From the NCBI GenBank assembly GCA_022572905.1, contig JACZUZ010000010.1, positions 1 through 12,682 on the forward strand: a stretch of DNA of 12,682 bases, in the 5' to 3' direction. This document shows positions 1-6,843 of the stretch, in pieces (the stretch's first letter is position 1; every line of letters begins with the position of its first letter). Made by a program: the position numbers and the translations under genes. The notes beneath the pieces are model-generated. The model made no database searches. It saw only the letters and a program-made list of their open reading frames with translations, and had not been told where the DNA came from. The DNA comes from Candidatus Zixiibacteriota bacterium (lineage in GTDB: Bacteria; Zixibacteria; MSB-5A5; GN15; JACZUZ01).

Positions 1-127
1 TCCCGCAGTGTCTCGATGTGACTGTAACGCGCTGCCAGGTCTAGCGTTATGGGATATTCCCAATCAGGCGCCTACTTTGCTCAGTACACATTGCAGGACA
101 TGAATTAGAAGAGTTCGGAGGAACAAA

Positions 128-298
128 ATGATTTATACACGATTCAAAAGAGTCAAGATTAACAATCCCGACCACAGTGTTATCAAATGGGTTGTCGCTT
201 TCCTGATATTCATGGGAACGCTGACATTTACGGTGTGGGATGTTGAAGGCGCGCAGGTTGACACAAATGATCCAATCACTGTAGAATCTCAGCGCTAA
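128..298 (+). CDS. Small single-span membrane or secreted peptide, 56 aa
   Basis: No family is recognised. The ORF opens with ATG at 128, preceded by a strong Shine-Dalgarno site (GGAGG at 117-121, six bases before the start), and ends with TAA at 296-298. The product begins with a basic segment (residues 1-20, several Lys and Arg), then a hydrophobic stretch at about 21-38 (WVVAFLIFMGTLTFTVW), then an acidic polar tail with DVEGA and DTND. This is either a signal peptide with a possible cleavage after VEGA or a one-span membrane protein. It runs convergently to the terminase gene, whose stop lies 78 bp away. Coding status rests on the ribosome binding site and the ordered basic-hydrophobic-polar layout. 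Function is unknown. A phage-associated role is possible only because of the neighbour. Confidence 0.55.
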   Translation: MIYTRFKRVKINNPDHSVIKWVVAFLIFMGTLTFTVWDVEGAQVDTNDPITVESQR

Positions 299-375
299 TT
301 TTTCGCCCTTTCATTCTCTCACGCGCAGACATCGTTTATTCGTACTAAAATATGTTCCGTCATAAATATTGCCCA

Positions 376-1773
376 TCAGAACGACGCTACTCTAGCGTCG
401 ACACGTCGAATTCGAGACACGTCTCGTAGCGGCCAGAGCGCGAGCGCCAGAGCCATCATTCCGTCACATTTCGTGTTCTCATCCCATGTAGCTCCGCGCA
501 GTTCGTCCTCAAGCGACCACACTCGTCCGTTCTTATCCGCAATCTCAAAGCGCTCATAGGCGAGATGCTTCCTGACATGAAACATCTCAAGATTTGTTAA
601 AAGTTCGGCTTTGCTTTTTTCATTGAACAGGAATGGTATCGGCCCGACATCTCGTAATTCGGCAATTACGACGTCTCCCAATCCGGTGGCGTCGAGTACC
701 ACTCTTCCGGGGAAATTTCTCTGGCGCATACGGATTTTTTCGAAAACAAAGTTCCATTCCATTTCCTGAAAGCGCTCTACAGCGACGACCCGCGCGAATC
801 CGTCCCGCCTCACTGCCACAGTTATCCCAACAGTCGCCGTTCGTTTGCGAGCAAGGTCCCAACCGGAAATAAAGTATATCTTGTCATCTGATAATTTGTC
901 AGGTGTTTCGTAATCTGCGTCTCGCTTTAAGGCGGCGTCAACATAATCCGAGCCCACGATTTCGCGCCCGGAATCGACAAAAACCCCCATGATATTCTGC
1001 GCTACTCTTTGCGGAGAAAACAATTCAATACGCTGGTTAATATATTCACGCGACACAAACGGGTTTTCGCGTGTGTCGCCTATCTGCGCATATCCTATTT
1101 CCGGGTTATCCGCCAGGTCGCGCATTTTTTGATAGAACCAATTCTTTCCGTTTGGAGTAGAAACCAGGTCCAGCTCTCCGCGCCTGTCGGCCAAACGCAT
1201 CATTATCACCTCCTCGACCACATACTCCGCGGACGATTCAAAAGCGACTTCATCGAAAATGAAATAATCATAATCATTTCCAAGCAGATATTCGCCGCGA
1301 TTTTGGGTTGAGCGCGCCTCTATTTCGCTACCATTTCCAAATGTTATTTTGGGGAATGGAGTATGAGTGACATCGCGAATAAGCGCTGATGCGACTGATT
1401 TTCGCGCAAGCGACAGCGCGTAGTTCCAAATAATGCCGGCCTGATTTTGTGTGATTGACGCGACGACGATCCGATATCGCGCTGGTGTATCGTATTTGCT
1501 ATCGCGAACCTGGAAGATTGCGCGATGAAGCGCCTTTATGGCCCCGACGAATGATTTCCCCCAGCGATTGCCGGTTACCAGAAGATTCTGGCGAGAATTT
1601 GAGCGCCTGAGCCATTTGCGCTGGCCGGAATGGGGATTTACGCCCAGTATTTCGCGCGCAAAAAAAACCGGGTCTTTCAGACTCTTGCGCCAGAGACTTT
1701 CAAGCCATTGACTCTCATGTGCGAGAAGCTCCACAAATGCGAGCTCCCGTTCGCGAGACTTATCTGAATTCAA
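376..1773 (-). CDS. terL: Phage-type terminase large subunit (packaging ATPase/nuclease)
   Basis: This is the motor of headful DNA packaging: it cuts concatemeric DNA and pumps it through a portal ring using ATP. The N-terminal ATPase domain covers about residues 35-270: an adenine-contact Gln (Q51, in PHSGQRKW), Walker A VTGNRWGKS (66-74), Walker B FIFDEVAF (171-178, D174 and E175), and coupling motif STPNG (205-209). The C-terminal RNase H-like nuclease domain covers about 298-450, with candidate metal-binding acids D306 (SGWDLAR), D361 (VVLDATGLGD) and D437 (KCDGMMALALAL). The length of 465 residues is normal and no key residue is missing. The start is uncertain: TTG at 1773 lacks a clear ribosome site, whereas GTG at 1734 (residue 14) has GGAG nine bases upstream. 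It follows the portal gene by 41 bp and is probably co-transcribed with it. No small terminase gene is visible. Base style resembles the flanking cellular genes. Confidence 0.93.
   Translation of the reverse strand: MNSDKSRERELAFVELLAHESQWLESLWRKSLKDPVFFAREILGVNPHSGQRKWLRRSNSRQNLLVTGNRWGKSFVGAIKALHRAIFQVRDSKYDTPARYRIVVASITQNQAGIIWNYALSLARKSVASALIRDVTHTPFPKITFGNGSEIEARSTQNRGEYLLGNDYDYFIFDEVAFESSAEYVVEEVIMMRLADRRGELDLVSTPNGKNWFYQKMRDLADNPEIGYAQIGDTRENPFVSREYINQRIELFSPQRVAQNIMGVFVDSGREIVGSDYVDAALKRDADYETPDKLSDDKIYFISGWDLARKRTATVGITVAVRRDGFARVVAVERFQEMEWNFVFEKIRMRQRNFPGRVVLDATGLGDVVIAELRDVGPIPFLFNEKSKAELLTNLEMFHVRKHLAYERFEIADKNGRVWSLEDELRGATWDENTKCDGMMALALALWPLRDVSRIRRVDARVASF
382..426. repeat. 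Cluster of short palindromes in the 3' end of the terminase gene
   Basis: Three dyads sit side by side within the last codons of the terminase gene. At 382-400 an 8-bp perfect stem (CGACGCTA / TAGCGTCG) encloses CTC. At 406-415 lies the palindrome TCGAATTCGA. At 413-426 CGAGAC and GTCTCG flank AC. The octamer GACACGTC also occurs twice as a direct repeat, at 400-407 and 416-423. The terminase stop is at 376-378. No T-run follows the first stem on the minus strand, so a standard intrinsic terminator is not supported. The cluster could be an RNA structure, a protein site, or chance within an Arg/Asp/Val-rich coding end. Confidence 0.5.
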
Positions 1774-1814
1774 GACGCTGTTAGGTATTGCGGACAGTTT
1801 GTAAACAGGGGGAT

Positions 1815-3062
1815 CTAACCCAGCGCTCGTGTCGCCTGAGCTTTAGCCGCATCTTTTTCCAGCAATCCCGCTTCAAATAATTTGATTACGTTGTCAACGC
1901 GCTGGGTTTGAATAACGGCCGCTTTGTCGGATTCGTACGATGTCTTGTTATCGAAAACAAACTCACACCCGAAATCAAAGCCATGCAGGGCCAGGTCAAT
2001 ATTCCCAATCCATTCCATCACCCGTGCGACTTCGTTTTGAACACTCTGTGTCTGGCGCATGACCAGTTCAAACTTGAAAGAACTCCAACTCTCGGTCGCT
2101 CCGAATGAATATCCCAGGAGAAATGGAGACAAATTCGTCCCGGCGCAAATTTCCTCGATCATGGCGCGATGACTTATAAACCATGATTCCGAATCCCCGC
2201 GGCCGCGACGAGGACCGATATATTCGATATTGATGTCATTCCAGGTGACAGGATTGTCCTCAATCTCGATATCCTTTATCATCTTCGCGGTTTGATCAAA
2301 ATACGTGTTAGCGCGATCGTTGTAGGCCGTGTCAGTTTCGCCGACCTGCCGTTCGGGAGGCGTAACTTTTACATGAAGTCGGTGAAAACCTGAATTATGG
2401 CTCGAGCGCCTCATGTCGTCCACCAACTGACGCTCTACGTATGTGACAAATGGTATAGACCGCAGGATAGATCGTCCGAGACCAGTACTCCGATCGGTGT
2501 TCAATCCGAAATAGATAAAATCTGCGCGTTCGAGCGAAATCGATTTCTCCCCGGAATCCAAAAATAGAGTTTGCCGACCGCGCGAATCTGTTCGTGAGCG
2601 AATCTGAGAAACATCAACCAGCTGAAACCCCTCAACTCTGGTATGGTCGCTTGAAATATCTACGAATCCGGCAAAAGCCCCATCCGTGAAAAGCCCTTCA
2701 AAAATCACCGGCAGGAATCCGGCCATTCCTCCCGAGCGACGGAATTGGAAAGGGAAAATTCTTTCCCCGAGGCTATCCAGGGCTTTCAGAGCGGCTTTTC
2801 TGGTAGTTTCTGGGATATCCTCCGCTATGCGATATTCGGCCGGGGCGGCTGCAAGCCTGCTCCAGGTCCAGATGCACCCGCTAATAGCCGGAATCGAGTC
2901 TCTCAAATACCTGAAGAGATGAATGGGTAAATTCACGCTCAAAGAATCGCCGCTTCTCCAGACCAATGACCCCGGCCGATGTCTCCGGGCGAACCCAAAC
3001 GAGAGGTTGTCTAGCCGCGGCTCTCTGGAAAACCCGGCCGGTTCAATCAATTTCTTACTCAT
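1815..3062 (-). CDS. Phage portal protein
   Basis: Portal proteins form the twelve-subunit ring at one capsid vertex through which terminase pumps DNA. The 415-residue product has the family layout: an N-terminal wing, a segment reading ERADFIYFGLN then STGLGRSILRSIPF (about 178-205) that matches the usual 'GlSpl' region before a long helix, a stem/clip segment (VERQLVDDMRRSS, then HRLHVKV), the EEICAGTNLSPFLLGY region (about 303-318), a long helix (FKFELVMRQTQSVQNEVARVMEWI), and a C-terminal LFEAGLLEKDAAKAQATRALG typical of portal tails. The start chosen is ATG at 3062, because GGAG (3070-3073) lies seven bases upstream; the frame stays open to a TTG at 3083, which would add seven residues. 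The terminase gene follows 41 bp downstream. In most tailed phages terminase precedes portal, so the order here is inverted. Assignment to the portal superfamily is firm; the subfamily is not. Confidence 0.88.
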   Translation of the reverse strand: MSKKLIEPAGFSREPRLDNLSFGFARRHRPGSLVWRSGDSLSVNLPIHLFRYLRDSIPAISGCIWTWSRLAAAPAEYRIAEDIPETTRKAALKALDSLGERIFPFQFRRSGGMAGFLPVIFEGLFTDGAFAGFVDISSDHTRVEGFQLVDVSQIRSRTDSRGRQTLFLDSGEKSISLERADFIYFGLNTDRSTGLGRSILRSIPFVTYVERQLVDDMRRSSHNSGFHRLHVKVTPPERQVGETDTAYNDRANTYFDQTAKMIKDIEIEDNPVTWNDINIEYIGPRRGRGDSESWFISHRAMIEEICAGTNLSPFLLGYSFGATESWSSFKFELVMRQTQSVQNEVARVMEWIGNIDLALHGFDFGCEFVFDNKTSYESDKAAVIQTQRVDNVIKLFEAGLLEKDAAKAQATRALG

Positions 3063-3069
3063 CAACATA

Positions 3070-3073
3070 CTCC
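3070..3073 (-). promoter_or_regulatory. Ribosome binding site deciding the portal start
   Basis: GGAG on the minus strand lies seven bases before ATG at 3062. It selects that codon over the upstream in-frame ATG at 3068, which it abuts too closely, and over TTG at 3083. Confidence 0.6.
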
Positions 3074-3114
3074 ATATTTTCAATTATTTCATATTCCCCC
3101 TCTAATCAGGCTTC

Positions 3115-3127
3115 CAGCGGTCCGCTG
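3115..3127. promoter_or_regulatory. Perfect dyad CAGCGG-T-CCGCTG, possible operator
   Basis: A 13-bp sequence with perfect symmetry around T3121 lies 52 bp upstream of the portal start codon. Its position suits a repressor or activator site for the portal-terminase pair. No cognate regulator gene lies in the window, so the function is inferred from position and symmetry only. Confidence 0.35.
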
Positions 3128-3149
3128 ATAATGAATTACCCGATGTCTA

Positions 3150-3169
3150 TTTTGGTTTCCTTTCCAAAA
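3150..3169. promoter_or_regulatory. Dyad TTTTGG-N8-CCAAAA, possible operator
   Basis: Two 6-bp arms separated by eight bases form a 20-bp dyad about 88 bp upstream of the portal start. The arm spacing would place the half sites about 1.3 helical turns apart. It differs in sequence from the dyad at 3115-3127, so the two would bind different factors if real. The A/T-rich arms make chance occurrence more likely than for the other dyad. Confidence 0.28.
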
Positions 3170-3501
3170 GACTATTGATTTGGCGCTATTGGGAGATTTA
3201 GAGCCTATGGCGATATATCGCGTATAGCTGGATACTTTGGCGTCGGGAGTGAGAGGCGTTTCGGCTCAAATCGCCGATAAGTACAAGGACGGGGCCTAGC
3301 AGAAAACGCAGACACGTTGGTAGTGCAAATTTCACCCCAAAACGCTTGTCAGAGGCGATTTGGCGGCTATATTGGCGGACGAGCTTACGTGAACGAATCG
3401 TGGCATAAAGTTGTATCATACATCGGGGTCGAAAGAATCCATCATCAGTCCTCGCGATAACAATGAGAGACAATAGAGAAATCACAGGAGAATATTATAT
3501 C

Positions 3502-4101
3502 ATGAGAAGTCGATATCTAGCCAGCGCAGCGCTAATGTTACTGATCTTATTTTCGGCCGGGACTGCCGCGCTTTCCCAGGAAATCCCTCCGATTCCCAAA
3601 CCGGTCGACTCAGACCCGCTGGGTGAGCGGGACACGCTTTTTGCTGAGATTGCCAGAATTGACGACAATTCCTGGACTGTCAATCTTTCCACTTATAACG
3701 ACTACACTTTATTCGGACTTTCGATTCCGCTTCGCCTAACATCCGGTCTGCGAAAAGTGCTAATCGACTCAATCATTTTAACAGGCGGACGGGTGGAACA
3801 TTTCGAATGGCCGCTTATAAGAATAGATACTGCTATCCAATGCGTGACTGTTGGCTTAATCGCCGGGTTAAACCCGCAGGTTAAGCCTCTTGCGATAGGC
3901 CGCGGCCGAATAGCGACAATTTTTGCGCACAGCTTGGGCGAAGGCAGAGCCCCGGCCCTGAAAGTGGATACGATAACAACGGCTCCCTCAAATTCTCTGT
4001 TATTCATAAACAGCGAGATGAAACCCGACACCGAACAGTTCAAAATTTTGCCCGCATTCGTGGTCACTACCGTTGCCGAAAGTGAGATTCAGAAAAAATA
4101 G
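3502..4101 (+). CDS. Secreted 199-aa protein, predicted beta-sandwich (cohesin-like)
   Basis: The product has a clear N-terminal signal peptide: MRSR, then a hydrophobic core (about residues 6-22), then a likely cleavage near TAALSQ (about 21-26). A proline-rich linker (EIPPIPKPVDSDP) follows. The rest (about 43-195) alternates hydrophobic and polar residues as in a single beta-sandwich domain. The pattern of IPLRL, then IDSIILTGGRVEHFEW, then LAIGRGRIATIFA resembles cohesin-like or anchorage domains of secreted proteins in environmental bacteria; this similarity is from memory and tentative. The start is ATG at 3502, since AGGAG (3486-3490) precedes it and the signal peptide begins there; a frame-open ATG at 3463 would place unneeded residues before the signal sequence. 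It points away from the portal gene and converges on the nuclease gene, with 64 bp between the two stops. No catalytic motif is visible. The true function is unknown. Confidence 0.75.
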   Translation: MRSRYLASAALMLLILFSAGTAALSQEIPPIPKPVDSDPLGERDTLFAEIARIDDNSWTVNLSTYNDYTLFGLSIPLRLTSGLRKVLIDSIILTGGRVEHFEWPLIRIDTAIQCVTVGLIAGLNPQVKPLAIGRGRIATIFAHSLGEGRAPALKVDTITTAPSNSLLFINSEMKPDTEQFKILPAFVVTTVAESEIQKK

Positions 4102-4165
4102 GCGCAATTTAGTGTATTGTTGTGACGATCCGGGAAGGTCGGCGATCTGACCATCTTCGTTTCGC

Positions 4166-5416
4166 TTAATCTTTTTCAGAACCATCTGGCGCCTGCGTTC
4201 CTGCGGCGCCTTTCTTGTTGTAGCTGACGCTCAACGAGGGTTTGCGAGTTTCAATGATACATTCGCGCATAGCGTCAAGCGTTTCCTGCGGGAACTTTTC
4301 GGTAAGAAACCCATCTTTATAAGCGGCTTTTTCGTTCAAATCAAGAAACACATCGGCCATCTCGGACTTGCGCACAAGTTCGCTGATCTTAAGGAACTTC
4401 TGCAAATCCCGACTCTTCGACGGGAATCCTTTTTGCGCGGAGCCTATTTTTATTCTGCCCTGTTCGCCTTCTATTGTTCTAAGATTTTCTTTCGCGGCGA
4501 CGAACAGGAGTTCTTCCTTCAATGCGTCAAGCTCTGCTTTTATTGTTCTGGACTCTGTCGAAAGTTGTAAATATCTCTCCGCTTTTTTCTGCGCGTCGAG
4601 AAGCTCTTCCTCTGCCGTAGTTTCATCATCAAGAGCAAGTCGATGTCGTTTGGCCGGACAAAGCGAGAAATATGGGCAGCGCTTGCACAGGGGTGATTCC
4701 TTTGTGGGGAATTCATTCTCTGAAAGCGCTCTCTTAATTTCAAGAATGTCCTGAACAGCCTGATAACGCGCTTCATCCAAAAGATCAGGAGAAAGTTTTG
4801 CGCTGAATTCCTCACCCTGCCGCAGAAAAATTTGCTTTACAACAATATTCTCATACTGCGGCCAGCTCTCTTGCACGGCCATCTGATACAGCGCCATTTG
4901 CGGATTTCGCTCCAAATCTTTCTGACTGGGAATGCCTTTGCTGAATTTGTAATCTATTATCTCCACAACGCCGTCATCGCGTCGGCGTAAGCGGTCAATT
5001 ATGGCCACTATTTTATAACCGCGCTCCTCATCGAGAGTGAAAGTCAGACGCTTTTCCACTCCGAGCGTGACACCATCATCAAAAGGCGCATGCGATCTAT
5101 AATATTTCTGCAGGGAATCGCGTCCAAGCTTTATATAATGCTCAACTGACTGCGCAAGATCATAGACAACCAGATTCGCATGCGAAACGGTTTCCCATGA
5201 ATTGTCATATCTCTCGAGAAATTCCTCTTCGCTCAGAAGACAACCGGTCGCGGCGAGATCGTACAGATTCTCCAGCGCCCGGTGAAGCATCTGCCCGGTG
5301 AAGAGATCGGCCGAAACCGGGCGATCCACCTGAGGTCTTTCGATGTATTGGAATTTGAACCGCCTCGGGCAATTTCGGAAAACCCCGAGCTTTGAATGGG
5401 AATATCTATCGCTCAC
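4166..5416 (-). CDS. PD-(D/E)XK nuclease of the RecB/AddB/Cas4 type with Fe-S cysteines
   Basis: This is a DNA nuclease of the group found at the C-terminus of AddB and in Cas4. It begins with YSHSKLGVFRNCPRRFKFQYI (residues 5-25), the usual opening motif. Catalytic positions are H45 (GQMLHRALE), D141 (IIDRL), D155 and K157 (EIIDYK), and the QxxxY motif Q173-Y177. Four cysteines, C16 and C244/C247/C253 (CKRCPYFSLC), fit a 4Fe-4S cluster. After the nuclease core comes a charged, probably coiled-coil helix (about 265-310) and a C-terminal region (about 311-416) that is not recognised. The start is GTG at 5416: an in-frame stop lies just upstream and the family motif begins at residue 5. No helicase partner such as AddA lies nearby, and no cas gene is present. 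It follows the glycosyltransferase-like gene by 83 bp. Role in DNA repair or end processing is inferred from the family. Confidence 0.88.
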   Translation of the reverse strand: MSDRYSHSKLGVFRNCPRRFKFQYIERPQVDRPVSADLFTGQMLHRALENLYDLAATGCLLSEEEFLERYDNSWETVSHANLVVYDLAQSVEHYIKLGRDSLQKYYRSHAPFDDGVTLGVEKRLTFTLDEERGYKIVAIIDRLRRRDDGVVEIIDYKFSKGIPSQKDLERNPQMALYQMAVQESWPQYENIVVKQIFLRQGEEFSAKLSPDLLDEARYQAVQDILEIKRALSENEFPTKESPLCKRCPYFSLCPAKRHRLALDDETTAEEELLDAQKKAERYLQLSTESRTIKAELDALKEELLFVAAKENLRTIEGEQGRIKIGSAQKGFPSKSRDLQKFLKISELVRKSEMADVFLDLNEKAAYKDGFLTEKFPQETLDAMRECIIETRKPSLSVSYNKKGAAGTQAPDGSEKD

Positions 5417-5499
5417 ACATTGAATATGTTCGAGCGTTCGTCAGATATCAACCCCCCGATTTAAAATGTGACATCTCAAAAGAGCCAGAGGCGAGCAAT

Positions 5500-6678
5500 T
5501 CAAGCTGAGCTGCTTTGGTTAGGGGGCGCGGGAGGCGCGGGGTGCGCGGCGGCCGAACCCGAACGTTCCGGCGAAGACGGTGGAGCGGTTTGGGGCGTAC
5601 GAACGCGAACCGTGTCCAGCCATTCGCGAACAAACCCGAATCCGAGCGCAACGTGTCTCACGACAAAAATAACCGGAAGCGAGAGGAAGTACTCAACTTT
5701 ACCCTTCTGGTAAGCGATCAACGCGGAAACAATCATTATCGCAGCGAAATATATCGATGCGATAAACTGCAGCCAGCCCAGAAACGGGTCCCCCAACGGC
5801 GGACCGATAATTAGCAGAACAATAAAAGCAACAATAAGCGCCGGAGCGATAACCAATCTGCTGTCGCTAATTCCATTTTTGCGAAAAAAACGAAATCGCC
5901 CGCGACCGCCCTTAAGCAGGGATTTCCAGATCAGACCAAGAGATGACCACGGTTGCGAAAATGTTTTCAGCCCCGGAGCAAGAAAAGATTTTAATCCAGT
6001 GATTTTTAAACGGTAATTGAAATCCGCCAATTCGTAGGGTGACATTTTTGAATCAAACTCACCTACTTTCTTGAAGACTCCTCGGCGCCAGACCATGCCC
6101 AGACTTAAGGGATCACATTCGACTTCAGCGGAAGGAGCGTGAATGGCGCTAAGACTTTGCCCCATGAACGACAAACGCGCCTGCTCCACAGCTTGTTCGA
6201 ACATGTTCAAACCGTCTGGTATCTCAACATCGGAACGACACAAACAATTCGCGCCCGTTCGCTTAAAAGTGTCCGTGCAGTCCGTCAAAACGTGATCCGA
6301 CATGAGGCGTAAACTCGCTTCCATTATCATAATATAGTCAGCGCCGCTTTTCGCCACGGCCTTATTCAAACCTGAAGCCAGATCATTTGATTCGACATTG
6401 ATAACATTTAGACTCGCAATTGAGTTCTTGTAATTGGACAGAACGCCTTCGACAGCTCCCGCTTGCGCGCATGCCACTACAATAACTTCAATTCTCTCGG
6501 AGGGATACTCCTGTCGTTGAATGGAAGTCAGGGCCTGATCCAACCCGGCCAGAGATTCCCGTTGCGCGAGTATTACCGTAAAAAAAGGTAAGTCGGCCCG
6601 CTGGTCCATGCCCGATGCGCCTGGCTCTGAATCTTTCACAGGCCGACTCTCAATTCCGTTTGTTATCTCATCTGTCAT
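5500..6678 (-). CDS. Membrane-anchored family 2 glycosyltransferase-like protein, degenerate active site
   Basis: The fold signature is GT-A, family 2, similar in layout to ExoA-type exopolysaccharide transferases. The N-terminal strand FFTVILAQRE (32-41) is followed by TSIQRQEYP (51-59), EVIVVAC (64-70), LASGLNKAVAKSGADYIMIMEAS (100-122), then the acceptor-side region MVWRRGVFKKVGEFD (195-209) and ELADFNYRL (216-224). Membrane segments lie at about 275-292, 300-325 and 330-350. Two usual acidic sites are missing: the Asp expected after VV is replaced by Ala-Cys (69-70), and the DXD position reads E120-A-S122. Either this copy is catalytically inactive or it uses other ligands. The C-terminus (about 358-392) is a Pro/Ser/Ala-rich tail. 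The start at 6678 has no strong ribosome site; M24 is an alternative. It lies downstream of the heparinase-like gene (165 bp) and upstream of the nuclease gene (83 bp). Context suggests cell-surface polysaccharide, acting at the cytoplasmic membrane. Confidence 0.8.
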   Translation of the reverse strand: MTDEITNGIESRPVKDSEPGASGMDQRADLPFFTVILAQRESLAGLDQALTSIQRQEYPSERIEVIVVACAQAGAVEGVLSNYKNSIASLNVINVESNDLASGLNKAVAKSGADYIMIMEASLRLMSDHVLTDCTDTFKRTGANCLCRSDVEIPDGLNMFEQAVEQARLSFMGQSLSAIHAPSAEVECDPLSLGMVWRRGVFKKVGEFDSKMSPYELADFNYRLKITGLKSFLAPGLKTFSQPWSSLGLIWKSLLKGGRGRFRFFRKNGISDSRLVIAPALIVAFIVLLIIGPPLGDPFLGWLQFIASIYFAAIMIVSALIAYQKGKVEYFLSLPVIFVVRHVALGFGFVREWLDTVRVRTPQTAPPSSPERSGSAAAHPAPPAPPNQSSSA

Positions 6679-6716
6679 ATTAGCGCTTATCTTTACTGAT
6701 TTTCTTTAGATCCAAA

Positions 6717-6744
6717 TTTAGCAAATCCAATATCGGTTTAGCAA
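6717..6744. promoter_or_regulatory. Two TTTAGCAA direct repeats 20 bp apart
   Basis: TTTAGCAA occurs at 6717-6724 and 6737-6744, exactly 20 bp apart from start to start, or about two helical turns. They lie 39-66 bp upstream of the glycosyltransferase-like start at 6678. Position and phasing fit a dimeric regulator or a tandem promoter element. No matching copies were noticed upstream of the other genes. Confidence 0.3.
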
Positions 6745-6843
6745 GTGGTCATTCCCAGATGTTATGACCCTGCGGTTATTTACGAGCGGAAGAGAGAATT
6801 GTTTTGTTTTTTAGCGCCTGAAAACCGATAAAAGTTACCGGAG

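Larger units (their letters stand above)
3063..3501. other. Divergent intergenic region between portal and secreted-protein genes
   Basis: This 439-bp stretch must carry the control signals for the minus-strand portal gene and the plus-strand gene at 3502. It contains two dyads near the portal start (listed separately), a 12-bp palindrome GCGATATATCGC at 3210-3221, and three copies of TTTGGCG at 3179-3185, 3236-3242 and 3359-3365. Stops occur in most frames. An open frame on the minus strand at 3198-3485 encodes a compositionally ordinary peptide with a GTG start and no family signal, and is judged noncoding. No tRNA, integrase site or convincing promoter hexamer pair was found. Confidence 0.5.

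Noticed and set aside
2..103. C-terminal end of a plus-strand gene entering from the left edge
   Set aside because: The frame is open for 33 codons but shows no family signal, and the other frames close quickly; there is not enough sequence to support a gene.
382..400. Intrinsic terminator for the terminase gene
   Set aside because: The stem lies inside the coding region and no T-run follows it on the minus strand.
3198..3485. Minus-strand 95-residue open frame in the divergent intergenic region
   Set aside because: It starts with GTG without a ribosome site, overlaps the control region of the plus-strand gene and has no family signal or ordered hydrophobic pattern. Two similar short peptides in it (IQLYA...) are too short to support coding.
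4137..4152. Hairpin GGTC-N8-GACC as a bidirectional terminator between convergent genes
   Set aside because: The stem is only four strong pairs and neither side has a proper T-run.
4166..5416. Cas4 of a CRISPR-Cas system
   Set aside because: The nuclease core and Fe-S cysteines fit Cas4-like proteins, but the protein is about twice the usual Cas4 length, and no repeat array or other cas gene is present.
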